This document shows positions 26,444 through 35,114 of a stretch of DNA of 64,000 nt, piece by piece. Position numbers and translations under genes: made by a program. Position 1 is the stretch's first letter, and every line of letters starts with the position of its first letter. The notes beneath the pieces were generated by a model. It saw only the letters and a list, made by a program, of their open reading frames with translations. It did no database searches and was not told the origin of the DNA. Origin of the DNA: NORP23 sp050302475 (GTDB lineage Bacteria; Pseudomonadota; Alphaproteobacteria; Rhodobacterales; Rhodobacteraceae); NCBI GenBank assembly GCA_050302475.1, contig JBNLBF010000006.1, positions 1 through 64,000 of the forward strand. Direction: 5' to 3'.

Positions 26444-27439
26444 ATGCTAAAACATACCGTCCTCGCCATGCTGCTGGCCACCACGCCTGCACTCGCCGAC
26501 ATCAACATCTATTCCACCCGCCAGCCCGACCTGATCGACCCGATCCTGGAGGCCTTTACCGAAGAAACCGGCATCGCCGTCAACACCGCCTTTATTGATG
26601 GCGGCCTGATTGAACGGCTGGAGGCCGAGGGCACCCGCTCCCCCGCTGATCTGGTTCTGACCGTGGACATCGCCAACCTAAGTGCGATTGCCAATGCCGG
26701 CCTGACACAATCGCTGGAGAGCGACACGGTAAACGCCAACATCCCTGCTGAATTCCGCGATCCGGACGGCCTGTGGATTGGCCTGACCTCCCGCGCCCGC
26801 ATCGTTTACGCGTCCAAAGACCGCGTGGACCCGTCCGAGGTCACATCTTACGAGGACCTCGCCGATCCGAAATGGGCCGACCGTATCTGCATCCGTTCCG
26901 GCCTGCATAACTATAACATCGCCCTTCTGTCATCCGTTATCGCCCATCACGGTGCCGAAGCGGCCGAAGAATGGTTGACCGGCATCAAAGCCAACCTCGC
27001 CCGCAAGCCACAGGGCAACGACCGTGCACAGGTCAAAGCGATCTGGGCAGGCGAATGCGACATTGCCATCGGCAACACCTACTATATGGGCAAAATGCTG
27101 GCTGATCCCGAGCAGGCCGAATGGGCCAACTCCGTCAACGTTCTGTTCCCCGTCATTGGCGGCGAAGGTGCGCACGTGAATCTGTCGGGCGTTGCCCTGA
27201 CCGCGAATGCGCCCAACAAAGACGAAGCGATCCAGCTGATCGAATATCTGACATCGGACGCTGCGCAGGCGCTTTACGCGGAACTGAATTACGAATACCC
27301 GCTAAACGAAGCCGTCAGCCCGTCGGAACTGGTCCAAAGCTGGGGCAGCTTCACTGCCGACAGCATGCCACTGACCGAAATCGCCAAACACCGTGGCGAG
27401 GCAATCCGGATTGTCGAGCGTGTGAACTTCGACGAGTAA
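26444..27439 (+). CDS. Ferric-iron ABC transporter substrate-binding protein (FutA/FbpA type), orphan
   Basis: Periplasmic receptor, 331 residues, Sec signal 1-18 (cleavage after PALA). The FbpA/FutA family is shown by INIYSTRQPDLIDPILEAF at the mature N-terminus and the consecutive tyrosines Y213-Y214 in GNTYYMGKM, which bind Fe(III) in the family. GGAGGC precedes the ATG. The permease and ATPase genes that usually follow are missing; the next gene is convergent. It must therefore work with components encoded elsewhere. Confidence 0.88.
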   Translation: MLKHTVLAMLLATTPALADINIYSTRQPDLIDPILEAFTEETGIAVNTAFIDGGLIERLEAEGTRSPADLVLTVDIANLSAIANAGLTQSLESDTVNANIPAEFRDPDGLWIGLTSRARIVYASKDRVDPSEVTSYEDLADPKWADRICIRSGLHNYNIALLSSVIAHHGAEAAEEWLTGIKANLARKPQGNDRAQVKAIWAGECDIAIGNTYYMGKMLADPEQAEWANSVNVLFPVIGGEGAHVNLSGVALTANAPNKDEAIQLIEYLTSDAAQALYAELNYEYPLNEAVSPSELVQSWGSFTADSMPLTEIAKHRGEAIRIVERVNFDE

Positions 27440-27455
27440 GTCATTATAATAATTG

Positions 27456-27484
27456 AAAAGGCCTGCTAAATGCGGGCCTTTTTT
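27456..27484. terminator. Bidirectional intrinsic terminator
   Basis: AAAAGGCCTGC, loop TAAAT, GCGGGCCTTTTTT, with one G-T pair in the stem. The T-run serves the iron-binding gene rightward, and the A-run at 27456-27459 supplies Ts for the convergent GST gene leftward. Confidence 0.85.
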
Positions 27485-27488
27485 GCGT

Positions 27489-28187
27489 TTATGGATACAT
27501 AGCCGAGACGCCGCGCTCAATATAAGCACTAAGTGCAGCGTTTTCCGTCACCAACACCGAGATCGGCGTCTTCGTTGGTGACGTCGCCTGCGCATGAAGC
27601 ATCGGGACAACCGACATATCCGCCGCCGAGGGCTTATCCCCGAACAGAAACGGTTTGCCATCCAGCAGGGTTTCAATTGCTGCCAAATCCTTAGCTGCCC
27701 GATCCGCACGCTCCTGAACCGAATGCCGTCCCATCCCCTGCCCATTCACATTCGCAATCGCCTGTTTGCGGATTTTGCCGGTCACGAATTTGAACAAAGG
27801 TTTGGGGATCTGGCCGAACAAGGCCCGCCGTGTGACCTCCCAGTTTTTGTCATTCAGCCAGCGATTGCAGACCAGAATGAAATAGAGGTTCTCTTCGGCC
27901 ATACGGATTACCGCCCGCGAGACCGCACGATCCAGTGCCGACAACCCTTCGTCAAAATCGATACCGTAGCGTGTTTCCAGATGATCGCGGATTTGATCGC
28001 TGTCCGGGATTATTTTGTCCCCGTCACGAAGCACCGGCAGCTTTTGCTTTGGCGTGGATCTTGGGTCGCTGGAAATCTCCGGTCGCCACGCCAGCCCGGA
28101 AGCTTTCATCAGGCACATGGCCTTGACGCAGAACGGGCTGGCGGTTGGGGCGCCAAAGGCTGGGGGATATACAATTAGCGTCAGCAT
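27489..28187 (-). CDS. Glutathione S-transferase family protein
   Basis: A 232-residue GST. The N-terminal thioredoxin-like domain (about 1-80) has QKLPVLRDGDKIIPDSDQI, the cis-Pro and glutathione gamma-Glu site. The C-terminal helical domain includes FLFGDKPSAADMSVVPML. The ATG at 28187 is chosen because GAGGAG precedes it; the frame is open to 28223. Divergent from a WYL-type regulator across a gap with two operator-like repeats, so the two are probably linked. Substrate unknown. Confidence 0.88.
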   Translation of the reverse strand: MLTLIVYPPAFGAPTASPFCVKAMCLMKASGLAWRPEISSDPRSTPKQKLPVLRDGDKIIPDSDQIRDHLETRYGIDFDEGLSALDRAVSRAVIRMAEENLYFILVCNRWLNDKNWEVTRRALFGQIPKPLFKFVTGKIRKQAIANVNGQGMGRHSVQERADRAAKDLAAIETLLDGKPFLFGDKPSAADMSVVPMLHAQATSPTKTPISVLVTENAALSAYIERGVSAMYP

Positions 28188-28204
28188 GATTTTCTCCTCT
28201 TTGC

Positions 28205-28246
28205 TGTTGCCATCTTTTGGCATACCCTGTTGCCAGTTTTTGTCAT
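28205..28246. promoter_or_regulatory. Two 19-bp direct repeats in the GST / WYL-regulator gap
   Basis: Copy 1 (28205-28223) TGTTGCCATCTTTTGGCAT and copy 2 (28228-28246) TGTTGCCAGTTTTTGTCAT agree at 16 of 19 positions, and their starts are 23 bp apart. Copy 1 contains TGCCA-N5-TGGCA. They sit between the two divergent start codons (28187 and 28268), so the WYL protein is the natural candidate ligand. Confidence 0.65.
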
Positions 28247-28267
28247 CAGCCCGCTATAAGGTGAAAT

Positions 28268-28969
28268 ATGTCCCGCTCCGAACGCCTCCTCCAGCTTATG
28301 CAATTGCTGCGCACCCTGCCGCAGCCGGTGCTGGCACGTGATCTGGCGGCTGAGCTGGGGATTTCAAAGCGTTCGGTCTATCGCGACATCGACAGCCTAC
28401 GTGTCAGCGGTGCAGTGATTGATGGCGAGGCAGGATATGGGTTCACCTTGGTCGAGGACCCCGCCCTTCCGCCCATGATGTTTTCGCCCGACGAGATGGA
28501 GGCGCTGATCCTTGGCCTGCGCGAAGTGAACGAGGTCGGCGATCCGGTGCTGGCCAGCGCCGCCCAAAACGCCCTGTCAAAACTGCGCGCCTGCCTGCCG
28601 GACCGCACCCGACAATTGATGGAGCATAGTTTTCTCCACGCAAAACGCTTCTCGCCGCGCCCCGTCATCACCATCGACATGCCTGCCTTGCGCCAAGCTA
28701 TGCGGGATGAAATCGCGGTTGATATCGCCTACGTCGACAAATTCGGGGCAACATCTGAACGCCGCGTCCTGCCACTCGCGATCATCTATATGGAAAGCGC
28801 GCTGGTGCTGACCGCGTGGTGTAAACTGCGCGACAATTTCCGTGCTTTCCGTATCGACCGGATCAGCGCCTGCACAAAAAGCGACGAGAGCTTTCGCCCT
28901 CGCCGCGTGCCGCTGATGCGGGAAAGTCAGGACTATTTTCGCACCCAAGGCCTCAAGCAACGCGAATAA
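28268..28969 (+). CDS. YafY-type HTH/WYL transcriptional regulator
   Basis: A 233-residue regulator. Residues about 1-60 form the DeoR-like winged helix (VLARDLAAELGISKRSVYRD), residues about 75-130 a helical linker (MFSPDEMEALILGLREV), and the C-terminal half a WYL ligand domain (YVDKFGATSERRVLPLAI, then FRAFRIDRI). Divergent from the GST gene. Its last 17 nt overlap the convergent oxidoreductase gene. Confidence 0.9.
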   Translation: MSRSERLLQLMQLLRTLPQPVLARDLAAELGISKRSVYRDIDSLRVSGAVIDGEAGYGFTLVEDPALPPMMFSPDEMEALILGLREVNEVGDPVLASAAQNALSKLRACLPDRTRQLMEHSFLHAKRFSPRPVITIDMPALRQAMRDEIAVDIAYVDKFGATSERRVLPLAIIYMESALVLTAWCKLRDNFRAFRIDRISACTKSDESFRPRRVPLMRESQDYFRTQGLKQRE

Positions 28970-29894
28970 CCACATTCCCGACCTTATGCCCGGTATCGAC
29001 ATGGGCGTGCGCCTCGGCGATATCCTCCAGCGGGTAGCTGCGATCAATCACGGCTTTGAACTTGCACGCCTCGATCAGGTCGTTGAAGAACGCCAGATCA
29101 TCGGCGGTCTCCTTCATCACCCCGGCAACGGCACGTTTGTTGAGCACAGCCCTGATCGTGTCGCCCAATCCGGCCGAGGCCAGTGCAAACCGGCCGTTCG
29201 GGGTCAGCGACGCGATGGCCTTGCCAAAATCCGCCTTGCCGACCGTGTCGAGGATCACGTCATATCTGACGCCGCGGCTTGCGAAATCTTCGACCGTGTA
29301 GTCGATCACCTCGTCCGCCCCAAGGCTGCGCATCAGGTCCAGATTCCGCCCGCTCGCCACCGCTGTCACGTGCGCGCCGAAATATTTGGCGATCTGTATC
29401 GCAGCCGTACCGATCGCACCTGATCCGCCATAGATCAGCATCCGCTGACCGCTGGCAATTCCGGCTTGGCGCAGGAAGTAAAGCGCCGTGTTGGACCCGA
29501 ACGGGATGGCGGCAGCTTCCTCGTGGCTCAGGTTACTGGGTTTCGGCGCGATCACGCCGTCAGCCGGCAGGACCAGATATTCCGCATGTGCCCCGAATTT
29601 CATCCCCGTCGTCCCGTAGATTTCATCGCCGACCGCGAATTTGCTGACACCTTCGCCAACCGCTGACACAGTGCCCGAGAACACAAACCCCTGAACCTGA
29701 CTGCGCAGATGTTTCCAACCGAAAATCAGTTTCATGACCCAGGGATCCGCCCGACGCATCCGCGCATCACCCGAGGATACCGCACTGGCGTGCACCTTGA
29801 TTTGAATCTCCCCGGCCTTTGGCGCAGGCGTTGCAATTTCGCGCAGTTTTAATAGGTCCGGTGCGCCATAACCTGTGTGTATAATCGCTTTCAT
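28953..29894 (-). CDS. Zinc-independent quinone oxidoreductase-like MDR protein
   Basis: NAD(P)-dependent medium-chain reductase, 313 residues. The GroES-like N-terminal domain is residues 1-120, and the Rossmann fold has GGSGAIGTAAIQIAKYFGA around 145-163. No structural-zinc Cys cluster is present, which fits the quinone oxidoreductase branch. Start at 29894 chosen (GGAGAG upstream); the in-frame GTG at 29909 overlaps the DUF4386 stop. It is cotranscribed with the DUF4386 gene. Confidence 0.88.
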   Translation of the reverse strand: MKAIIHTGYGAPDLLKLREIATPAPKAGEIQIKVHASAVSSGDARMRRADPWVMKLIFGWKHLRSQVQGFVFSGTVSAVGEGVSKFAVGDEIYGTTGMKFGAHAEYLVLPADGVIAPKPSNLSHEEAAAIPFGSNTALYFLRQAGIASGQRMLIYGGSGAIGTAAIQIAKYFGAHVTAVASGRNLDLMRSLGADEVIDYTVEDFASRGVRYDVILDTVGKADFGKAIASLTPNGRFALASAGLGDTIRAVLNKRAVAGVMKETADDLAFFNDLIEACKFKAVIDRSYPLEDIAEAHAHVDTGHKVGNVVIRVA

Positions 29895-29905
29895 GTCTCT
29901 CTCCA

Positions 29906-30595
29906 TCACTTTGATTTAATGCCGAAAATGATCAGCCACAGGGCGAACGAAACCTCGCCAATCGTGACAATCGTCAGCAGGATTGCTTCCAGCCAATCAA
30001 GGCCAGTGAAATTGGGTGTCACCAGCCCGGTGACCGCATCCAGCAGGTAGCCGAACGAGCCGATAGCCATGGCCCAGCCCAGCAGCGTCGGAGTGCGGGG
30101 GAAGCGGACAACCAGCACGCCGAGGATCACAAGGTGCAGCCAGAAGAACAGCTCCCAGATTTTCACGCCGATATGGTGGGTTTCGGTCGCCAGCAGCGCC
30201 AGCGCGTCCAACTGTTCACGGGGGAAGATCGACAGATAGCCCTCGCCACCTGCGAAACTCAGCGTCATGGCGGTGAAAAACAGCATCGTCGACATAATCG
30301 CCACCATCATCAGGCGCGAGGCCGTGGCGATCCCCGCCAGCGTCGGGCTGACGCTACGAAACATGTGGAACAGCATGATGGACACCGCGACCTCGACCAG
30401 CAGCACGATCATCTCGCCAACCTGCCCCAGCGCATAAAGCCCGCGATTGTCCATGATGTTGGCAACGGTCGCGCCCGGGTCCCCCGCCACGTCCATGACG
30501 CTTGGCACATAGGCGATGGCGAAGCCACCTGCGACGGCAATAACGAAGTAGCCGATTCCGGCCCAACGCCCGTAAGTTTTTGTATAGTCTGACAT
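29906..30595 (-). CDS. DUF4386 family membrane protein
   Basis: A 229-residue protein with about six hydrophobic segments (near 11-30, 55-75, 87-112, 140-160, 165-185 and 200-225). DUF4386 is recognised by RWAGIGYFVIAV and GLVTPNF. Function unknown. It forms an operon with the downstream oxidoreductase (11 nt between stop and the next ATG), divergent from a LysR regulator that is the obvious candidate controller. Confidence 0.85.
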   Translation of the reverse strand: MSDYTKTYGRWAGIGYFVIAVAGGFAIAYVPSVMDVAGDPGATVANIMDNRGLYALGQVGEMIVLLVEVAVSIMLFHMFRSVSPTLAGIATASRLMMVAIMSTMLFFTAMTLSFAGGEGYLSIFPREQLDALALLATETHHIGVKIWELFFWLHLVILGVLVVRFPRTPTLLGWAMAIGSFGYLLDAVTGLVTPNFTGLDWLEAILLTIVTIGEVSFALWLIIFGIKSK

Positions 30596-30639
30596 ATCCC
30601 TCTCCTTTCAACTAGACATACCGGTCCCGTTCCCTGACT

Positions 30640-30684
30640 CTGCCTCATTGCTGGCAGGGTGATTTCGATCCGGTCATTTCGGAT
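30640..30684. promoter_or_regulatory. Two dyads, candidate LysR operator
   Basis: CTGCC-N8-GGCAG (30640-30657) and ATCCG-N7-CGGAT (30668-30684) lie in the 149-nt gap between DUF4386 and the LysR gene. LysR-type proteins typically bind such spaced dyads; the assignment is inference. Confidence 0.45.
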
Positions 30685-30721
30685 ATGCCCTCTGTTTACC
30701 GCCCGGCGTTCCATTAATAAA

Positions 30722-30749
30722 TTGACCAATTTCGTCTTTCTGTTATGCA
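30722..30749 (+). promoter_or_regulatory. Promoter of the LysR gene
   Basis: TTGACC (30722-30727), 16-nt spacer, TATGCA (30744-30749). The predicted transcription start (about 30756) coincides with the ATG at 30757, suggesting a leaderless mRNA. The upstream ATG at 30745 would lie inside the -10 box. Confidence 0.4.
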
Positions 30750-30756
30750 AAAACGC

Positions 30757-31653
30757 ATGGATTGGAGATCGGTAAATTTCGACTGGAACCGGGCACGGGC
30801 GTTTTTGGTAACGGCCGAGGAAGGATCATTGTCCGCCGCCGCCCGGGCACTCGGTATGACCCAGCCCACACTTGGCCGTCAGGTGGATGCACTGGAACAG
30901 GAGCTCGGCCTCGTGCTATTTGAACGCGTCGGGCGCGGCCTGACGCTGACGCCCAGCGGTACCGAATTGCTGGACCATGTCCGCGCCATGGGCGAGGCCG
31001 CGAACCGCGTGTCTTTGTCCGCAACCGGCCAGTCGCAATCGGTTGTGGGCACCGTCAGCATCGCCTGTAGCGATACCTATGCAGAATATCTCCTCCCCCC
31101 GATCCTGAAACGCATCCGCGCCGAACACCCGGAAATCCGCATTCAGGTGATCACCTCCAATCAGGCAAGCGACCTAAGACGGCGCGAGGCGGACATCGCT
31201 ATCCGCAATTTCCGCCCTACCGAACCCGATCTAGTGGCCAAGAAAATCCGTGAAGTTGGCGCGCAGCTTTATGCGACACCGGAATACCTGAACAGTGTCG
31301 GCAATCCGAAAACGCCATATGACCTGCGCGAGGCCAGTTTCATCGACATCGCAACCGATGACAGTTATCAGCAAGCCATGAAAGCCTGGGGGTTTGACCT
31401 GACCAAAGACAATTTCCCCCTGCAAACCGGCAGCTTCCCGGCAATGTGGGCGATGGTGCGGGCGGGTCTTGGGATTGGTGTCCTCGACAGCCATATCGGT
31501 GATAATGATCCGCTGGTCACGCGCGCGCTGCCCAATCATCCGTCGCTGAATTTTCCGACTTGGCTTGTGGCGCATCGCGAGGTCACAACATCCCGCCGCA
31601 TCCGTTTGGTCTTTGATATATTGGCCGAAGGGATCGCGGACGCCTACCGCTAG
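30757..31653 (+). CDS. LysR family transcriptional regulator
   Basis: A 298-residue LTTR. The N-terminal HTH is EGSLSAAARALGMTQPTLGRQVDALEQ (seen from 30833 on), followed by the periplasmic-binding-like effector domain (SIACSDTYAEYLLPPIL, then DIAIRNFRPTEPDL). Start at 30757 rather than 30745 because the latter falls inside the predicted -10. Divergent from the DUF4386-oxidoreductase pair. Confidence 0.9.
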   Translation: MDWRSVNFDWNRARAFLVTAEEGSLSAAARALGMTQPTLGRQVDALEQELGLVLFERVGRGLTLTPSGTELLDHVRAMGEAANRVSLSATGQSQSVVGTVSIACSDTYAEYLLPPILKRIRAEHPEIRIQVITSNQASDLRRREADIAIRNFRPTEPDLVAKKIREVGAQLYATPEYLNSVGNPKTPYDLREASFIDIATDDSYQQAMKAWGFDLTKDNFPLQTGSFPAMWAMVRAGLGIGVLDSHIGDNDPLVTRALPNHPSLNFPTWLVAHREVTTSRRIRLVFDILAEGIADAYR

Positions 31654-31695
31654 CACCCAATCGGCAAAAAACCACATGATCTTGCGGTTCTTGCC

Positions 31696-31724
31696 TTGGC
31701 AAGACATTCCGAATCCGCTATATC
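31696..31724 (+). promoter_or_regulatory. pyrG promoter
   Basis: TTGGCA (31696-31701), 17-nt spacer, TATATC (31719-31724). Transcription would start near 31731, giving a leader of about 70 nt before the pyrG ATG. The -35 overlaps the palindrome CTTGCC-TT-GGCAAG. Confidence 0.55.
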
Positions 31725-31801
31725 TTAAATCCCGTGATACTAGGGATCGCGGGCATGCGTTCCTTCCATAAAAACGACAGAATTCGGGGGCCGGAACAGG
31801 C

Positions 31802-33442
31802 ATGGCACGATTTATTTTTATTACTGGTGGTGTGGTTTCAAGCCTTGGCAAAGGTCTAGCGTCAGCGGCGCTGGGATCCTTGCTGCAGGCGCGGGGCTAT
31901 TCTGTCCGGTTGCGCAAGCTGGACCCTTATCTGAACGTTGATCCCGGCACGATGTCACCGTTCGAGCATGGTGAGGTGTTCGTGACCGATGACGGCGCGG
32001 AAACCGACCTTGACCTTGGCCATTACGAACGGTTCACCGGCGTGTCGGCCCGTAAAACCGACAGCGTGTCCTCGGGCCGCATCTATTCCACCGTTTTGGA
32101 AAAAGAACGGCGCGGTGATTACCTTGGCAAAACCATTCAGGTGATACCGCATGTGACCAATGAAATCAAAGACTTCATCTCCATTGGCGAGGATGAGGTC
32201 GATTTCATGCTCTGCGAAATCGGCGGCACGGTCGGCGATATCGAAGGTCTGCCGTTTTTCGAAGCCATCCGCCAGTTCGCACAGGACAAACCACGCGGCG
32301 AGTGTATTTTTATGCACCTGACGCTGCTGCCTTACATCACGGCCTCCGGCGAATTGAAAACCAAACCGACCCAGCACTCCGTCAAGGAACTGCGCTCCAT
32401 CGGGATCGCGCCGGATATTCTGGTCTGCCGCTCGGAACACCCGATCCCGGATAAGGAGCGTGAGAAACTGGCGCTGTTCTGCAACGTGCGCCCCGACAGC
32501 GTGATTGCTGCGCCTGATTTGCGATCGATCTACGAAGCCCCGCTTGCTTATCATCGCGAAGGTATGGATCGCGCGGTGCTGGATGCGTTCGGGTTGGAGC
32601 AGAAAACCCCGGATCTGGCGAAATGGGACGACGTGGCTGACCGCATCTTCAACCCCGAAGGCGAAGTGAATGTCGCGATTGTCGGGAAATATGTGCAGCT
32701 TGAAGACGCCTATAAATCCATTGCCGAAGCCCTCACCCATGGCGGCATCCATAACCGCGTGAAAGTGAATGCTGAATGGATCGACGCCGAAATTTTCGAA
32801 CGCGAAGACCCTACGCCTTACCTTGAAAAATTCGATGCAATCCTGGTACCGGGGGGCTTTGGAGAGCGCGGGACCGAAGGCAAAATCAAGGCTGTTGAAT
32901 ATGCCCGCGAGCAGAATATCCCCTACCTCGGGATATGCCTTGGCATGCAAATGGCCGTGATCGAGGCCGCGCGAAACCAGGCCGGCATCAAAGATGCAGG
33001 GTCCGAAGAATTCGACCACGAAGCCGGCGAGCGCCGCTTCACGCCCGTCGTCTATCACCTGAAAGAATGGCTGGAAGGCAACCGCACTATCCAGCGCGAG
33101 GTCAGCGATGACAAAGGTGGCACCATGCGGCTCGGTGCCTATAACGCTGATCTGTCCGAAGGATCAAAAGTCGCCAAGATTTACGGCGAGACCGCAATTT
33201 CCGAACGCCACCGTCACCGCTACGAGGTCGATCTGGAATACAAGGCCAAGCTCGAAGACAAGGGTCTGATTTTCTCCGGTATGTCACCTGATGGCCGTCT
33301 GCCGGAAATTGTCGAGCGCACCGACCATCCGTGGTTCATCGGCGTACAATACCATCCGGAACTAAAATCCCGCCCGTTCGATCCGCACCCCCTGTTCGCC
33401 AGTTTCATTGGCGCAGCGGTGGATCAGTCGCGGTTGGTGTAA
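31802..33442 (+). CDS. pyrG: CTP synthase
   Basis: Converts UTP, ATP and glutamine to CTP. 546 residues. The N-terminal synthetase domain starts ARFIFITGGVVSSLGKGLAS (P-loop with KG). The C-terminal class I glutamine amidotransferase has Cys379 in GICLGMQ and the His-x-Glu (YHPE) near residue 519. Full length for the family. A hypothetical ORF overlaps or abuts its 3' end. Confidence 0.98.
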   Translation: MARFIFITGGVVSSLGKGLASAALGSLLQARGYSVRLRKLDPYLNVDPGTMSPFEHGEVFVTDDGAETDLDLGHYERFTGVSARKTDSVSSGRIYSTVLEKERRGDYLGKTIQVIPHVTNEIKDFISIGEDEVDFMLCEIGGTVGDIEGLPFFEAIRQFAQDKPRGECIFMHLTLLPYITASGELKTKPTQHSVKELRSIGIAPDILVCRSEHPIPDKEREKLALFCNVRPDSVIAAPDLRSIYEAPLAYHREGMDRAVLDAFGLEQKTPDLAKWDDVADRIFNPEGEVNVAIVGKYVQLEDAYKSIAEALTHGGIHNRVKVNAEWIDAEIFEREDPTPYLEKFDAILVPGGFGERGTEGKIKAVEYAREQNIPYLGICLGMQMAVIEAARNQAGIKDAGSEEFDHEAGERRFTPVVYHLKEWLEGNRTIQREVSDDKGGTMRLGAYNADLSEGSKVAKIYGETAISERHRHRYEVDLEYKAKLEDKGLIFSGMSPDGRLPEIVERTDHPWFIGVQYHPELKSRPFDPHPLFASFIGAAVDQSRLV

Positions 33443-33461
33443 GTCATCTGCGAGCGCGAAT

Positions 33462-33785
33462 TTGGATTTCGAAGACATATATTCCGAAGCTCAAACCGCC
33501 AAGGGATCTAGGGAGCTTTCGGTATCAGAACTTGAAGCTTCACTGATCTATTTTAGAGAGAGAAATGCTGTCATTCAATCGATGGAAGCGTTCAGGGTAG
33601 TCGGACTGCAAGTACAAGCCGACCTGAGCTATTCCATTCTTGGCTTGGATGGAGGAGAAGATTGGGAACAGCATCGCGATATTGATCGGGCATACCGACT
33701 GGTCCAAAGAAAAATTGAAGGGGCAAAGACGGAAAACCATGAATATCTGTTCATCGTTTGGATTGTTAATGATAAAGATTGCTAA
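33462..33785 (+). CDS. Hypothetical protein in AT-rich DNA downstream of pyrG
   Basis: An open frame of about 107 residues from a TTG at 33462 (LDFEDIYSEAQTAKG...). An alternative TTG at 33408 would overlap pyrG by 35 nt. No ATG and no good ribosome site are seen, so the start is unclear and it may be a fragment. The predicted protein is acidic and charged, with GLDGGEDWEQHRDIDRAY near the middle. The DNA is clearly more AT-rich than pyrG and contains rare codons (AGA, ATA), suggesting recent acquisition. I recognise no family. Confidence 0.4.
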   Translation: MDFEDIYSEAQTAKGSRELSVSELEASLIYFRERNAVIQSMEAFRVVGLQVQADLSYSILGLDGGEDWEQHRDIDRAYRLVQRKIEGAKTENHEYLFIVWIVNDKDC

Positions 33786-33856
33786 ATTCTGAAATCAAAT
33801 TGGTTTGGTTAATATAATTTTCTTTCTCCATTGATTTTATTACGAAAAACACCCCA

Positions 33857-33872
33857 ATTACCCATGGGTAAT
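33857..33872. promoter_or_regulatory. Perfect 16-bp palindrome ATTACCCATGGGTAAT
   Basis: Uninterrupted perfect palindrome in the AT-rich gap before the TerB gene, 72-87 nt from its ATG. A palindrome of this length is unlikely by chance in a short gap, so it is a good candidate for a dimeric regulator site. Regulator unknown. Confidence 0.5.
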
Positions 33873-33943
33873 CCCCCCGTATATAACAGAAATTTGCGTT
33901 CAAAGCCGCTTGCGGTTCTTCGTTGCGCATCTATATTGCGATC

Positions 33944-34384
33944 ATGTTCGAAACCTTACTCAACCGATTGTTGGGAACTGAAGCACAGGCTCAACTCCCT
34001 GACTCAGATGCCCGCCTAGCCCTAGCTGCCCTGTTGGTACGCGTGGCACGGGCTGACAATGACTATGCTGACGCGGAGATCGCGCTGATCGACATGATGC
34101 TGGCCGATCGCTATCAGTTGTCAGCCAAAGAAGCGACAGAGCTGCGTCATCAGGCCGAAACGCTGGAAGCAGAAGCCCCCGATACGGTCCGCTTTACCCG
34201 CGCGATCAAAGACGCTGTTCCTTACGAAGACCGCACAGCTGTGGTGGAAAAACTCTGGAGGGTTGTGCTGGCAGATGATGTCCGTGACCATGAGGAAGAC
34301 GGCTTCCTGCGACTGGTCGCCAACCTTCTGGGGGTCAGCGACATAGACAGCGCACACGCCCGCCAGCGGGCTCAGAATTTCTAA
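33944..34384 (+). CDS. TerB family tellurite-resistance-like protein
   Basis: A 146-residue all-helical cytoplasmic protein. The TerB domain has LLVRVARADNDYADAEIALIDMMLADRY near residues 26-55 and a second half VVLADDVRDHEEDGFLRLVANLLGV. These acidic EF-like loops probably bind a metal. Start at 33944; a TTG at 33923 would be seven codons longer. Standalone TerB proteins in this group have no proven link to tellurite. Convergent with, and overlapping by 4 nt, the sulfotransferase. Confidence 0.86.
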   Translation: MFETLLNRLLGTEAQAQLPDSDARLALAALLVRVARADNDYADAEIALIDMMLADRYQLSAKEATELRHQAETLEAEAPDTVRFTRAIKDAVPYEDRTAVVEKLWRVVLADDVRDHEEDGFLRLVANLLGVSDIDSAHARQRAQNF

Positions 34385-35007
34385 TCTGCTTTCAATTTCC
34401 GAAGGTGCCGCCGGATTTTAATGCGGTTCTGTTCCACCTGCTCCGGGTCAGGATTGGCATCCCGCCCGGCGTTCCCATGGGGGAAATCACGGTTCGGAAC
34501 AGGGACTTGCAGGAACCGGCACAGCTCCAGCCAGCCATCCCCGGCCTCCCAGTTCAGTTCGGTGTAAACGTCTGGTTTGTCAGCAAAAAATGATCTGACC
34601 TCCGCATTGTGACGCTCGTAGAATGCGGCATGTTCGGCTTCCACCCCATGCGGAAACTTGTAGCCGAATATACCTTGACGAATCATCACGCCCGACGTTC
34701 GTTCGGAATGTTTTTTCAGGCTCTCCACCCAGCGCTCCGCCGAGGATCGGGTTGTCAGGATGTAGCGCGCGCGGTCGCCATAGCGATCCCACAGCTCGCG
34801 ATAGAGCAGCGGCCAGGGCCAGTCCTCGAACGACTCGTGCGCATCGGCTTCAGCCCAGATTGGGGCAAGATCACCTTCCAGCCACGCCCGCGCCAGCGGT
34901 GTCTGACGTTTGGAATGATCATAGCCCAACCGGCGCAGCGCCAGTTTCAGCGTTGTGGTGCCGGTTTTGTTCAGCCCTATCCCAAAAATTTTGAATGGTT
35001 TGCCCAT
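34381..35007 (-). CDS. Sulfotransferase-family protein (P-loop GLNKTGTTTL type)
   Basis: A 208-residue protein opening FKIFGIGLNKTGTTTLKLAL, a PAPS-binding loop of the Sulfotransfer family common in marine bacteria. The 3'-phosphate region is RARYILTTRSSAERWVESL around 79-97. Start at the ATG 35007; a TTG two codons earlier also exists. No ribosome site is obvious. Third sulfotransferase-like gene in the window; it shares only the P-loop architecture with those near ilvBH. Acceptor unknown. Confidence 0.83.
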   Translation of the reverse strand: MGKPFKIFGIGLNKTGTTTLKLALRRLGYDHSKRQTPLARAWLEGDLAPIWAEADAHESFEDWPWPLLYRELWDRYGDRARYILTTRSSAERWVESLKKHSERTSGVMIRQGIFGYKFPHGVEAEHAAFYERHNAEVRSFFADKPDVYTELNWEAGDGWLELCRFLQVPVPNRDFPHGNAGRDANPDPEQVEQNRIKIRRHLRKLKAD

Positions 35008-35114
35008 AGGCAATTGCTATCGGATCGAAAGGTGCATTTCAACGGAATTGCGCCTTCCATCCTTAACGCGTGCACAGTAAAACACCCACGAATCCTTTTG
35101 ATGGAGTTGCCCGT

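Noticed and set aside
24326..28187. Biosynthetic gene cluster around the P450, GST and sulfotransferase genes
   Set aside because: No core biosynthetic enzyme, and the genes are separated by housekeeping genes and terminators.
31955..33058. 367-residue minus-strand ORF inside pyrG
   Set aside because: Antisense shadow of a certain gene; low-complexity, no motif, no ribosome site.
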